NCBI GenBank assembly: GCA_032622095.1
Contig: CP136063.1
Location: 265,415,426-265,479,425, forward strand
Length of the DNA: 64,000 bases
Origin: Siphonodentalium dalli
Lineage: Eukaryota; Mollusca; Scaphopoda; Gadilida; Siphonodentaliidae
Direction of reading: 5' to 3'
In this document: positions 36,658-50,109 of the stretch, in pieces
Numbering within the stretch: position 1 is the first letter of the stretch
Layout: every line of letters begins with the position of its first letter
Notes under the pieces: generated by a model
What the model saw: only the letters and a program-made list of their open reading frames with translations
What the model was told of the DNA's origin: nothing
Database searches by the model: none
Program-made: the position numbers and the translations under genes

Positions 36658-38168
36658 GTCAGCACGTACCTGATACTGCATAATGTGAGTGCCGAATGAG
36701 AATCAATCAATAACTAATAGCATTCGGGCTTCATTGTTTTAGAATACCAATTATTGCACATTTCCCATGATTATGAACAGGAACATGACCAGATGCTCGT
36801 TCGTGTTCACCTTGAATGTGTAACTCTACCCCTTGACTTATATCTAAATTTCAAGTCCTATGAATTCCATGTTCCCCCTCCCTGTTTGGGAATTTTCAAT
36901 TGATTTCGATTTCGATTTACCGAAAGTATCCAGTTATTCGACTTTTGGTCTAAAACAACATGTCACACTACATTCTCGTTGGAATACAACACTTTTAAAA
37001 ACAAATCCATCTTACTTTTGTTCGAAAATTTCCAACAAATGTTGTGCCAGTCATGAACTTTCCAACTGTTGAAAATCGTGGCCAAAATTGCAGATGTGGG
37101 TTGGTAAGGATGGGGTTATAACACCCACCTCCAGTCGCCAGATATATGTACATTATTGAATTGTGAAAAATATCCGCTGTAGTTGGTGCACTTTACGACA
37201 TCGTTAAAACTGATTTATCGATCGCGAGAAAGTATAACGAATCAACATTAAACCACACCCAACAGCTTATTTGCCCATATATGGTGTGGTGTGCGGTGTT
37301 TCTAAACCATCACAACTCGAACACGTGGACAGCGACAGAACACGTGGGCTGGGTGTGTCTCTTCCCATAAAGTGTCACAATTGGAAATTTCATGCAACCA
37401 ACATTAATTGAACATTTCAAACAGAAAATAGATTTACATTTCTGATAGTTTAATTGTTCGACCAATATTTTAGTGTAAAACATTCTTTGAGCGCACAGGT
37501 CTAATATTGTCCTAAATTAACCCGTTATTTGTTATTAACCCTTTCAGTGCCAGGTCCGATTTTTGTATCAACCCATATACCCTGTGCCAATGCATTCTCT
37601 TATATATGCGAGTCGACCATATGTCATATATAAGAGAATGCATAGGCCTAACAATTTTTCATCATTTGTTATTATTTGTAACATTTTTTTTACAATTTTA
37701 ATAATTTTTTCTTATATTCTTTAACAGACTTATTTTGTAGGTTTAGTGCCAGGGAATCTTACGTTTTTCATGTGCATCAAAATTATTACTATGAATACTT
37801 GGTGATAGTTTTGAGTTATAACATGCCCCTAAGGTTTTATCCAGTTTGTTTTTAAATTCGCTATAGCATGCTTAAGCATACCCAAATCAACTCAAAAAAA
37901 TCTAAAAAACAAATCGTTGGCCAGTAGTTCAGATAACAAGTTCAACAAACTACCATTGTGAACTTATTATCTGAAAATTTCCCGCAAATTACTAAAAATC
38001 CATCTTCACTTGTCTTATCTGTTTTGTCTGTGTTATTTCCTGAACGTCCATCCAAATGAATAATATAGCAATCCTATGTATATACGTTTATAACAGACTG
38101 GAAGAATAATATAGCAATCCTATGTATACGTTTATAACAGACTGGAAGAATCTATCTATAGTAAAGAA
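36658..38168. repeat. Segmental duplication, copy 2 left part (A')
   Basis: Second copy of 32939-34445. It ends in 'ctatctatagtaaag', after which a 5.1-kb segment absent from copy 1 follows. Confidence 0.88.
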
Positions 38169-38510
38169 ATAGTTTTATCACATAATTTGGCCATAAAAGC
38201 AGTTTCATAATTATCGGTAATAGACACGTTTAATATCAGCGCGTGCGATGACGTCACGACGTTCTTCAAATAACTTGCGATCGCTGTAGTTTATGATTGT
38301 TGTTTTCGATGAATATTTCGCGTTGCTTCGGGTTTATTTGATCATGTGATAAAAGGTATCTCACACTCGTCCTATTTTATACGTAATTTATCAACCTCGT
38401 CCTCTAAATTCTATTTGAGCCTCGGTAAACCTCGGCTCAAATCGAATTTAGTGAACTCGGTTGATAAATTCCGTATAAAATAGAAACTCATGTGAGATCC
38501 TCTATGTATA
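38168..38510 (-). mobile_element. Palindromic repeat family D (reverse)
   Basis: Reverse-oriented relative of 9165-9530, running from 'ttttatcacataatttggcc' to 'gatcctctatgta'. Its edge is the left edge of the 5.1-kb segment that contains E5. Confidence 0.65.
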
Positions 38511-38763
38511 AAATTTTAGACTTGAATGACAATTATTGGAAACAATTCACCCAAACAGCGTAGTCCCAGAATGGCAATTAATAACAGTTGAAACGCTTGG
38601 GGTATACCAGCTGGAAAATACTAAGCCAGGAACTAAAATCTGGGGTGCGGTTGGCAATTCGAGGTTGGATGTGCACCCCTCCAGAACATGGACTATTTAG
38701 CCACACTTCTGTGAGCTAAAGTTAAGGCATGTCACACAATATTTCATTTATCATCAAACTTAC

Positions 38764-38956
38764 GACTATCTGTGTCGACAGAATAATTTGTCCAGCATTT
38801 CTCCACGCCAACCGCTTCGACGCACGTTTTCCACAAGCCGCCCCACTGTTCGTAGTTACCATATTCATACTTAATCCAATAAGGTAGAGCAAGTGCAAGA
38901 ATATGTACAATAAATCCAATCAGGGCGACAACGAAAGCTATCAGATTTTTGGCCAT
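38764..38956 (-). CDS. Claudin/PMP22-like first coding exon (E5)
   Basis: A 193-nt exon of 64 residues plus one base. MAKNLIAFVV opens membrane segment 1, ending ALALPYW27. Loop 1 has W38, G40-L41-W42, C45 and C54, then an N-Y-S sequon at residue 57. The variable stretch after W27 (IKYEYGNYEQWG) is more acidic and Tyr-rich than in the other copies. The ATG is at 38956. The donor is C|GTAAGT (intron from 38763), phase 1. It lies inside a 5.1-kb segment (38169-43290) that interrupts one copy of a tandem duplication, so the exon was gained by insertion or its twin was lost by deletion. No later exons were found. Confidence 0.87.
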
Positions 38957-39055
38957 TCTGAAGGAGAGTATGGAGTATGCAAGGAAATTATACAGATGTT
39001 CCTACACACACACACCCAAAAAACCATCTGACCAATTTTTAACACATGACCTTTG

Positions 39056-39064
39056 CTTTATATA
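39056..39064 (-). promoter_or_regulatory. TATA box of E5
   Basis: Minus strand TATATAAAG, 100 bp upstream of the E5 ATG. A short CA-rich run (about 39003-39016) lies between them. Confidence 0.7.
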
Positions 39065-39369
39065 CAATTTATTCATGTGTCCATATAGCTAAACATAAAG
39101 CAGTCCAACAACATTTTGCTCTGCGTGACATTTAAATCTTTACCCCATGTTGTTTGGTCATGCGAATGAAACGTTGCTGGTACATTAAACGGCTGAAACC
39201 GAGTGCGGATGAATTATTTCAAAACGGTGAGGAGCAAATGATGTATACAACAAGACAGTCAATGACTGTGGGGTCGCCCACCAGACTGCAAAGACTGATA
39301 AGACTGGGACTCTGGAGACCACAACAGTCAGAACTTTTCATAATCACTTTAAAAGAAGTAGATATGTAA

Positions 39370-42300
39370 AGAGTTAAATCTAAAACAAAAACATTGGAGT
39401 TATGTCCCTGGCCCCGCCCACATTTGACCCAGTGACCTGATTTGAACAAATCTGAACCCCAGTCACCCAAGGATCCTTCATACCAAATATGAACCCATAT
39501 AGCCTGATGGTATTTGAGAAGAAGTCACTTTAAGAATACTATGGAGGGAAAGAGTTATGGCCCTGGCTTCGCAACTATTTCAAGTAAACTCATTTGAACA
39601 AATCTGAATGTGAGTCACCTAGGGAACATCCACACCAAATATGAAACCATTCGGTCTTATTGTTCTGAAGATGTTTAAAAGAATTACTATGGTGGGAAAG
39701 AGTTATGGCCCTGGCTTCGCAACTATTTGACCCAGTGACCGCATTTGAACAAATCTGAATGAGAATCACCTAGGGAACATCCACACCAAATATGAACCCA
39801 TTTGGTCTTATGGTTCCAGAGGAGAAGATGTTCAAATAATTGTTGTCGGACGGATGGACGGACAGACGATGGACGGACGAGGAGTGATGACTATAGCTCC
39901 GCCGGAGCACAGGTAGGGTGGCTGGTTGATAATTAAATCTCTTATCTCCGCCCCTATTTGAACAAACGTGAATCCCCATCTATGAGATCCATTCATTTGG
40001 TAATTTCAGACATTAGATTTTAAGAGTTGAACTGAACTGATTTTCCTAAAATGACCCCAAATCTGAAAAAATCTAAACCCCAGTCACCGAAGGACCATCC
40101 ATACCAAACATAATCTAAATAGTCCAGATGGTTCTTGAGAAGAAATTGTTTTAAGAATTACTATGGAAGGAAAGAGTTATGGCCCTGACTTCTCACATAT
40201 TTGACCTGATGAACTCATTTGAACAAATCTGAATGTGAGTCACCTGGCTTCGCAACTATTTGACCCAGTGACCGCATTTGAACAAATCTGAATGAGAATC
40301 ACCTAGGGAACATCCACACCAAATATGAACCCATTTGGTCTTATGGTTCCAGAGGAGAAGATGTTCAAATAATTGTTGTCGGACGGATGGACGGACAGAC
40401 GATGGACGGACGAGGAGTGATGACTATAGCTCCACCTAAATATATAAACCCATTTGGTCTTTAATATGTATCTGGAGAAGAAAACAATTGATGGACGGAT
40501 AGAGACATAATGACAGATGGATGGATGGGAGAACAGTCTGACATAGAGACTGACAAATTCAATCCAATATACCCCCCAAGTTTTCTTTGCAAAATCAGGG
40601 TATAATGAGTTCAACTGGATACTGGTGGTTAAGAACATAATATTCGAACAGACAAGCCTGAACATAGTGTCTGACATTTTCAGAATGAGGTCCCCAAAGG
40701 GTGAATTTAATGACACAATCCTGCAATGCGGGCTAGCATCACCAAATTCACCCTCTGTGGACCTCATTATGTGTAGGCCTCAACTGCTATGGGAGACATA
40801 GCATTAGATTGAAGTTCTCCAGTTAAAGTTGGTGATGTGCACCCATTGGGCACCTCAATTATGCATTTTATATTCACAAATTAGGGGATATAGAAACTAA
40901 ACAGAAGGGCTAAAGTAAGTAAAAATGTCAATTTAAGTGCCTATATACTTCCCAGAAGATGAGGCCTAAGCAGAATGAGGACCCTGGCTAGTGTATTTGG
41001 TGATGCTAGACTGCTGTGCAGGGTAGCATAACTAAATTCACCCTCTGGGGACCTCATTCTGCAAATGCCAGATAGAAGACAAATTTAATCCAATATATAC
41101 CCCCCCCCCCCCATTTTTTTTTGAATATTAGTCGTATGATTTCATCTGGATAAGTGGTGGTTAAAACAATAATATGAAATGGCCAAACCTGAATTTAGTA
41201 TGTCTGACATTTGCAGAATTAGGTCCCAAAAATGTGGATTTAATGACAATATTCTGTAAGGCAGGCTAGCATCACCAAATTCATCCTCAATCTGATTAGG
41301 CCTCAATGGCCAATAAAACCAAGGAACAGATTGAAGTCCTACAGTTGAAGTTGGTGATACACACCCATTGAGCACCTCAATTATGCATTTTATCTTCTGC
41401 AAATTAGGGGGACGTTGAAACTGAACAGGTGGAAAAAGTGACTAAATCAAACTGTCAATTTGATACTTAGGTTACTTCCAAGAAGATGAGGACTAAGCAG
41501 AATTAGGTCCCTGGCAGGTGTATTTGGTGATGCTAGCATGCTGTATGGAATAGCAACACTAAATTCACCATCTGGGGACCTCACTATGTAAATGTCAGAC
41601 ACACTATTTCCAGACTCGAAGAAATCAAAGCCATTCACAGTATCATTGAATGTCAGTCATTAAATTGCTACAGATATGTTTAGATTAGAATAATACATGT
41701 CATCTGGCCAGTTTATATAATTAATGACCTGTACCTTTACAGATATATATGCCTCTGTGGTGAGAAGACATATTAAATTGAGAGGTGATATGGCTTGGAA
41801 GGGATCTTGGTTGATGGCAGGGTTGGGCCTGGGCCATATGGGAGGGGGGTGGGTGGGGGAGGGTGGAATGTTTCCATAATTTCATTAAAGAGTAAAGTTT
41901 CATAACTCTGCAGATGTTATATATAATGGTGTCACTTTTTTTCAAATTTTAAAACATGTCCCAGAAGATGAGGCCTAAGCAGAATAAGGTAATTGAGGTG
42001 TATTTGGTGATGCTAGCCTGTTGTATGGGGTAGCAACACTAAATTCACCATCTGGGGACTACATTCTGCAAATGTCAGACACACTATGTCCAGGCTTGGA
42101 GAAATGAACTATTCCTTGTAGACTCTGGTAGTTGTTTAGCTAATGTCATGTCTTGTAATGACAGATGGTAAACTGGTCTGAAGCAAGCAGTATTCAGCAA
42201 GAGGATCGGGTGACCACACTATGATAAATTGGCTTTTTCAATAATACAGGCTAGAGTGTCCTCTTAAAAATTAATAGTGCATAGCAAAGGGGTGTGAATT

Positions 42301-43175
42301 ATAAAGGGCCATAACTCTGTTAAAATATATCGGATCAAACCCATATTTTAACTTGATCTGTATATAAGTGCCAATAATTCATATACCAAATTTGGTGTTG
42401 ATCAGATGAAAAATGTTTGAGTAATCCTGTCTTGGATGAATTCTATATTAAAACAAGAGTGGAAGGGGTTAAATAAACAATACCAAAATCCATACAGATG
42501 AAGAACATGCTAAGAAAAATCTAGGTAAGAAATATGAGGCTGTGATGTGTCCTAAACAAAAATTAAAGGTCAAAATGCAAAAATTAAATTTTTTGTTTTT
42601 AAAGTTATGTCCCTGGCTCTGTCCCTATTTGACCCAGTGACCCCATTTGAACAAATATGAACCCCAGTCACCCAAGGTATCTCTGTACCAAATATAAGCT
42701 AAATCGGCCAAATATTTTTTTAGAAGAAGTCATTGTAAGAATCACTATGAGTTATGGCCCTGGTTTCTTAACTAATTGACCGGGTGACCTCATTTGAACA
42801 AATCTGAACACCAGTCACCCAAGGACTCTCCATACCAAATATTAGCTAAATTGGCCCAATGGTTATGGACAAGAAGTTGTTGTAAGAATTACTATGGAGG
42901 AATAGAGTTATGGCCCTTGTTTCGCAACTATTTGACCCAGAGACCTCATTTGAACAAATCTGAATGAGAGTCACCCAGGGAACATACACACCAAATATGA
43001 ACCAATTCGGTATGATGGTTTAAGAGGAGAAGATGTTTTTTAAAAAGTTGACGGACAGACGGACAGACGGACAGACGGACAGACGGACGGACGGACGGAC
43101 GGATGACGGACGAGGAGTGATGACTATAGCTCCACCGGAGACTTTGTCTCAGGTGAGCTAAAAACCGTCTCAAAT
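39370..43175. repeat. Dispersed mollusc-type repeat modules
   Basis: Degenerate modules of two kinds. One reads 'gagttatggccctggcttcg...tttgacccagtgacc...aaatctgaa...cacaccaaatatgaacc', ending in a (GGAC)n tract and 'aggagtgatgactatagctcc' near 39835-39900, 40380-40435 and 43045-43135. The other, at about 40640-42100, reads 'gaggcctaagcagaat...ggtgatgctagc...aaattcacc...ggggacctcatt'. Open frames here are repeat translations. Confidence 0.75.
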
Positions 43176-43287
43176 TAACTTTAGCGTGTCCATTCAATTT
43201 GCAATCCCGGTTTGATTAGATGGAATCCCATGTGGCATACATATCCCGATGCACTTTGAATCCCACTCCAAACCCCATCCCACCACC

Positions 43288-45611
43288 GGAAAGAGACGAA
43301 CGATGGCCTACTATAGCCTAGGCACCACATTAGGTGGGGAGTCCATTGTCACCGAGGGACCACATTAGGTGGGGAGTCCATTGTCACCGAGGCACCACCT
43401 TAGGTGGGGTGTCCATTGTCACCGAATTTATGGGACCACATTTGTCTTGAGGCCTAACTATTCCAATTTGAGAATCCGGATATTGCCGACCCCTACCGGG
43501 ACGCGTAATAAAATTATTCTGATTTGTCCAATGGTACCAATGCATTTTTAGATGACACCACACCATTTTCTATTCGATGCAGATCACATATTAAGTTTAA
43601 ACAAAAAGGAAACCCTCTTTTCCTTCCATTTGACCGATTATCACGTACCCTAACAGTTAGTTGTAGCCATATTCGATAAATTCACGCCATCACGACGGCA
43701 AGCATTGGGACGCGTCATGAAATTATTCATCGATTCAGTCAAATAGTTTCCTTTCAACGCCCACGTAATTATTGTTGCACATGATATGGCCACATGTTTG
43801 GTATCATTGGAAAATAGTCCATCAAATGATTCAACGAGAAAGAAGATATATAATTATATAGCATTGTATTCGGACGGTGTAAACAATCTTAAAGGCCCAT
43901 TTAATTATATTATATAGTGCCTTGATATACGACTTTAACCCTTTACCCAACAGAACGGCCCTGTGTCAATGCATTCTCTTATATATGCGAGTCGACCATA
44001 GGTCGCCTCGCATATATAAGAGAATGCATTGGCTTAACACATTAATTTTTTTAGGCCAATGCATTCTCTTATATATGCGAGGCGACCTATGGTCGACTCG
44101 CATATATAAGAGAATGCATTGGCACAGGGCATAACTGTAACCATCACAATGTGGTCAATGAGCCGGTTCCAATGATATCCATATTTGTATGGTTTTATTG
44201 AGACAGACCCAAGATAATTTAGGCTGTTGCAGCTTTATTTGGCCGTTTTTGGCCGGTTTGTTGGGTAAAGGGTTAACAAGCTATGGCATAAAATATGATT
44301 GCAATACTATAATTCATCACCTATAATTTTGGAACATCTACGTCTCAGAAGTAATTGAAAATAGCTGAAATCATAGAAACATTTCCCCCCGTCTCGCTCC
44401 CAGAATGCAACAGAATTCAAACTAAGATATAGAGTTATTCCCTTTCCATTGAAAATAACACACTTTGCTCAACAATTTAGATGAAAATTAAACATAAAAA
44501 CTCGTCGGTACCTCAACAAAACAGTTTATTACACCGGATAAGTTGACAATACAATGTTTCGGAGCTTCATCTTTCAAATGGTATATAATATGACATTTAT
44601 TTTATATAATGTGACGTGGGGGCTCGAAAATTAAGTCGGCCTTTAACCCTCCCCAATGTTGCCATTTTGACATGAACAATGATGAACATATAGCGACCAC
44701 ACGATTAAGACATATCAGAAAATGATGTACACATGCGATTTGCATATTCGTTTTGGGAAAATTCTCAATTCAACATGATGTCCAAAATGGGCAGTTGGTA
44801 TCTGAATATGCTGAATTTCTGCGATATGTGCACACATTAACGCCAAATTCCTAATAAACGATATCTGTATATGTCTGTCCCAAAATGGCGGCCAAAATTG
44901 ACAAAATCAAATCAAATTTACATTTCGTTAAAATTGAATAGCTAGTCATATACAAGAGTGACCAAATGCCCGAATTATGCAAGGAAGAATGGATGGAAGT
45001 ATAAGTATAAGAGAAACTTTTTATCAGAGCAGGGGGGAGTCGGAAAAAATTTGCAGGCACGTACGTTGATTTTTGACTTTCGATCATTGTTGGGACCCAC
45101 CCACGTACCCCCGCATCCAACTTTTTTTCCGTTTTCGGCAGTTTTTTCCGACCACTTTTGGACACCCACCCTCCTTAACAATAAAACAGAGATTTGCGGG
45201 GGGGGGGGGTCACTGTAAACAGCTGTATATGAATTTATGTGCATACTATTAGTCATGGATGTTAGCATTGACATGTAAATAGGGACAAGTCATTTTGGGG
45301 TCATTCGGTCCAAAAAAAACATGGCTGCCAGCAGCCATCTTGGATTTCAAAATTCAATCCATTAGCATGGGCTACAGGATATACTGTTTGTCTGATCGTC
45401 ATGAAATTTGTCATTTATGTTAATATTGACATATGGATGTGTTCTAAGCCAAACTCATTGCAAAAACAGTCAAAAAGACTTGCAGGAAAAATATTTTTGA
45501 GTTGCGGAAAAAATTGTTTGTTGGTCCTATCGACCACCAACCCACCCCGGCATACGTGCCCGAAAAAAAAATTCCACCCCCCCCCCCCCCCCTGATCAGA
45601 GATGAAAACAT
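43288..45611. repeat. Segmental duplication, copy 2 right part (B')
   Basis: Second copy of 34439-36657, starting at 'aaagagacgaacgatggcc'. It differs from copy 1 by having two 69-bp hairpins instead of one inside the TTAACCC element, by homopolymer lengths, and by a small 'cgtacgttg' insertion near 45060. Confidence 0.88.
43935..44276. mobile_element. MITE with TTAACCCTTTACCCAAC ends (copy 2)
   Basis: A 342-bp duplicate of the element at 35085-35328, but with two tandem 69-bp hairpins (43965-44033, 44055-44123) separated by 'ttaacacattaatttttttag'-like spacer. Copy 1 looks like a deletion product between the hairpins. Confidence 0.75.
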
Positions 45612-46800
45612 TCGCTCTAATCTATCTCACGAGAGAGCAAGCGAAAGCAGGGTCTCATTCAACGTAAAATCTGGGCATTTGGGCGCACAGAACCGGGAAT
45701 ATAACGCAGTTTCATCTGTAATGTTTATCTTGAATCGCGTGATATATGTGTAATTTAACAGTTAAATGGGATGCAATATGGACGTATTGAGTCTGTGACA
45801 TTTTCTAGAAGCAGAAATATATGTACTGGAGCAGTCTCACGAATGCGACCGATCATCATTTATTTTTGATAGCTACAACATCAAACCTCTCAAAATTAAC
45901 TGCAAGATGACAGTACATGTATATGGGAAATATTCATAGAGTACTTGGTAAAATGTGCATGCCCTATTGTCCGTGTCTCAAAATAGTCGTCATAATTACC
46001 TCAGATAAAGTGAAGAAACGTGAATATTTCGTTTTTACCACAAGAATGCATGGTGGTATATTATGAACGCAATTGATCAAAACACAAAGGGTTACCATAG
46101 ACTATCTTCAATAAATCCTTGACCACAATTGCCTACACACCGCATCACCACGTATACCCTTTATCACAAAACCATAAATAGCAACATTGAGTGAATGGTC
46201 AACGTGGAAATAACAGCTTTAAACGCTAATCACTTGCTATTTAGCACAAGTTGTTGGGTATTATTGGTACGATATTTTCAAACAACAAGATACTGAAAAC
46301 TAATATTATGTATTGGGTTTGGTTTAAACATATTTTATTGTATATTTATATACAGATACTAGGGGATTGGAGGACAAGTTCTTAAAACTTAGATGAACCT
46401 CCGCTCCCCACAATACATAACAAGTATAACAACAAATATAAACAGTATATTAAACAGAATAGGTTTGGCATGACCGGTGCATGTGTATAATAACAATTGA
46501 ATTGGAATAACTATACTATTAAGTATTAGTGGTGAGTGATAGTGTGGTGGTAGTGGATGGGGGGGGGGGGCGTAAGTGTGGGGCGCAAGTTAACTATATA
46601 GGCAATGTGGTTCGTTAAGGGGTGTTAATGGGGGTCATGTGTTAGGGGTGGCTAGCTATATAGCCGACAGGGGAGTTTGTACGTGAAAGTTATACTTAAT
46701 ATGTTTTATGATGACTGAATTCAATCAGTACATATATATACGCTTATGTATACATAGATATACAGATATACACAAGGATACATATATAATAAATTTAGTT
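45612..46800. other. Non-coding stretch left of a LINE 3' end
   Basis: No gene recognised. A G-run at about 46559-46570 is present. The right part (about 46310-46800) may be the 3' untranslated tail of the minus-strand LINE that follows. Confidence 0.3.
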
Positions 46801-46842
46801 TATTGATTAATCACGAGAATCTGCCGGACGATTTAATAAATT

Positions 46843-47582
46843 TTAATGTTGCATCAAGGAGAACGAAAGAGCTTTGTGGGAATATATTTGAAATGGTTTC
46901 ATTGTGTCAATCAGTTCAGTTCTTTGGGTTGAGTACAAAGGACAGTTTATCAGGAAGTGTTCAGTATCTTCATTGTGGAATCCACAGGCACAGGATCGGT
47001 CATCTGCAATGAAGTTGCTAACTTTTTCGTGATTTAAATCGCTACAACCATTTCTCAGCCGGAAATTCAAAAAGTTTATTGAACGATCACCTATATGAGA
47101 ATGAAAGCGGGGATCTTTTGTTTGGGAAGAACAGATGACTTAAAAGAATCGTATGATATATTTTGAATATCCTTTCCCAAAGAATTCCAAACTTTTATAG
47201 TACTAGGAATGAATGATTGTTTGAATGTCTCGAGTAGGCAAAAGTAGTTTACGAAATCACTCGAGTTTAGCAGAAAGTATCGGTTGGTGTCACCAACATT
47301 GGGCAGAAGCAGGTCTGTTAAGAATGAGGGAGCTTTTCTGTTAATTGTTTTGTGCATTAAACTTAACATTTGTGCATCGCGTCGACGTTGGAGGAGTTGC
47401 CAACCTAACTCTGATAGTAAGGTGGAGTGCGAGGCAGAGTTAGTAAGTCCGGAAACGACTCGAGCGCCATCGTGATATACCTTGTCTAGTAGGGATTTTT
47501 CGGTATTAGGCGCATGCGTGATCCCAAACGCAGCTTCCATACTTTGGAATTGGTAAGACATGAGTTTTGAACATTGTGTCAA
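46843..47582 (-). pseudogene. LINE polyprotein C-terminal region
   Basis: Two minus frames are separated by a short break. The first (47582 to 47091) has LLDKVYHDGARVVSGL, LSELGWQLLQRRR and SFIPSTIKVWNSLG. The second (47070 to 46843) has FRLRNGCSDLN, then CACGFHNEDTEHFLINCPLY, a Cys/His motif. This order is the C-terminal part of Jockey/CR1-type non-LTR retrotransposons. The frames are interrupted, so it is inactive. It probably belongs with the reverse-transcriptase part at 50110-50840, separated by insertions. Confidence 0.8.
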
Positions 47583-49475
47583 GGGATTTTCTTGGCAGTA
47601 TATATTTTAATCTACGAACTTGAGATAGTTTTGCATAATTATGCGTTCTTTTAATTGTGGTCAATAGAGAGACCCCAGGGGCCTATACTATAGAATTACA
47701 ATTGCCGTGTTTCTCCACGTGGACAGCGTTAGTCGGTAATTTCCCAGTCTTGTAAAGCTAGAATTGTGTTCTATAGTACTCGAGCAATTGTGTTCTTGTA
47801 AATTCCTTGCAATGGATATTGGAATTTAACAATAGGCGATTACCCTTTTTCACACCATACATCGTTGTGAACTGACTTATATAATGTTCTGGGAGAGCCA
47901 TTCTGTAACTGGGATTCATTTCAGCAGCAAGCTGCTCGGTTTTTGTGGTGTTTGGAGTGTCCCAACGCTGCACCTTTTTGTTATTCTATAGTACTCGAAT
48001 TGTATAACTTGGGAAAAAACAAGAACTCGCTTGACGGGCTGATAAATTACCAACTTAGGGAGTTCCATAGTACAGACATAACACAAATCGGGTAGAACAC
48101 GGTGTTAACATTACAAGTATACGAGGCTGAATTAGTGGTTGTCACCACAATGAAACGCGTGCGAATGTCGATATGTCGGATTATCGCTTTGTGTATTGCG
48201 CACTCATGCATTAACCCTTTCTCGACGTGCGAAGTTTCACCGGGTCAATAAAATCGTAGTCATATTGAGATGATGGGTTCAAATTACGCATGGGCGTAGA
48301 TAGATATATTTTGAGATGGGGTTCATACACATAGACAAATTGGCTTTGATAAATAAGGGTTCGCACATAAATTATGTTGTGACGGGGGCGATTCTCATCA
48401 AAATACTCAACAATTGGGAATGTCAAGCAGGGACGTTCAATGGGTGTTGGCGCATCACAATAATCTTCGTCCCAAAGTTAGTGATGTTTGATTTATGGGG
48501 TAAATGGCAATTAGTTCAGAAGTTTCGATCGGTTGGAATTGTTGGTTTGGGGATTTCTAACAGTTGGAAATCTTGAGTAACCATTGCAGAATTTCAACCG
48601 AATGGGGTGCAAATATAGTTTTCTGGTTGAGGGAGGAGGTGTACTCGGGCAGCGGAGACCTTATACGTGAATGTTACCGCGATTCCATGGTAGAAAATGG
48701 CACTGAATTTAAAAATTAAGACTGGAGAATAGGTTATAATCATTACAATGACTAAATTTTCCAGCTAATGTAACTGCAAATTATAATTTATACTACTAGT
48801 ATGATGTTTTCCTACATTCAGTTAATTTTGGTTGTTAAATCTAAGTTTCTACTTAAACAAAAAGTTACACCGACCCTTTGGAAAATATACTTGAAATATA
48901 TATTTTCACCCTTTTAACTTGGAAATATTTTTATCAGTCTATTATCTCCGGCAATTCAGTCTGTGTTCAATTACATTGTACATGTATCGAAATCGTACGT
49001 ATACGACAACCAGTTAAAATTTCCCTGCTCAATCTGACACTATAATCACCATGTGTAGGTTTTTCTGTCGATGGGGTTTATTTGTGATCACTCTATCCGT
49101 CTCTATCCCTTTGTGTTCGTACATACATCGTTAAATATATTTGACCATGAACCATGTAAATACAAGGAAAGTCATGAACAGCTATATATTGTCTTCTATG
49201 ATGTTGGTCAATAAAACATCTATCTCTTATAAAGAGCGTTTTCGCTTACGATATTTTGTACTCGTGTTCAGCGTAAAATGTTGTAATCGTTTGTGTTTTT
49301 TCGCGATGCTTGTGCCATTGGGATTATGGTGCACGCAAGTAGTTTTCGTGTTCCCCATTGCCTATCATAACATTGACTTTATACATCCACTAAACCACTC
49401 GCCAAATGACTCAAATACATATAGGCATTACTATATCCATTTATGTATAATATTAGAGTAAGTTCCCTTTACCCA
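47583..49475. other. Insertion-rich stretch between LINE parts
   Basis: Holds a short element with 'ggcctatactatagaattac' near 47680 (its reverse copy is at about 50095-50150) and 'ctatagtactcga' motifs near 47772 and 47984. The rest is AT-rich and non-coding. A 106-codon plus frame at 49141-49461 has no recognised domain. Confidence 0.35.
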
Positions 49476-49977
49476 TTAAAGGCACGTACGGCATTCATTG
49501 TCGAAAATATTCATATTTGTTCCAAACACCGTAAACAGAACAACAGTAAAACGCATACAGTTCCGTTCATATATACCATGACAATCGCGTAAACAGCATG
49601 TTATCATAAAGACCTACTATATTTTACCTAAGCAAGAGCCTGATTGTGTTACAGAAGACAGCACAATGCTACTGGCTAATCACACACAAATGGCATAAAC
49701 GCTCTTTATTAGTTCCATATCAGGTATTCACCAACAAAGAACGCTCTTTATGTTTACCATCATAATATAAACAAACACCAGATAAGTAATTTTTTACGCT
49801 TTTGTTTACATAACAATGGTCAAACATATGACCATAACATACTGTTTATGCGATATTTCTTATTTGTATACGGACAAAGTCTATCTACATTTTGATGTAG
49901 TTTCTGTTTGTGGCGGTTTTGGACGGGTGGAGATATTTTCACAGGATACCCACCACCAAGGCCAACCGTGTCTTTAA
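49476..49977. mobile_element. MITE family A, copy 4
   Basis: A TTAA-bounded copy, more diverged than copies 1-3 (start ggcacgtacggcattc, end ggccaaccgtgtctttaa). It is inserted in the region that separates the two LINE parts. Confidence 0.65.
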
Positions 49978-50109
49978 CAAGAGTTCGCCTCCACGCGTAG
50001 AAAACGAAGATCCATAGTACTGGATTTTGTCTGTTCTTGTAAATGACGGGGAGTCGCACACACTTGTAAATTATCGTATCCATAGTATTCGACAGTTTGT
50101 CCACGTTGA

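Noticed and set aside
39770-43197. Frames containing HSSSVxRLSVHPS-like peptides
   Set aside because: These translate the (GGAC)n and 'gatgactatagctcc' parts of a dispersed mollusc-type repeat on the reverse strand.
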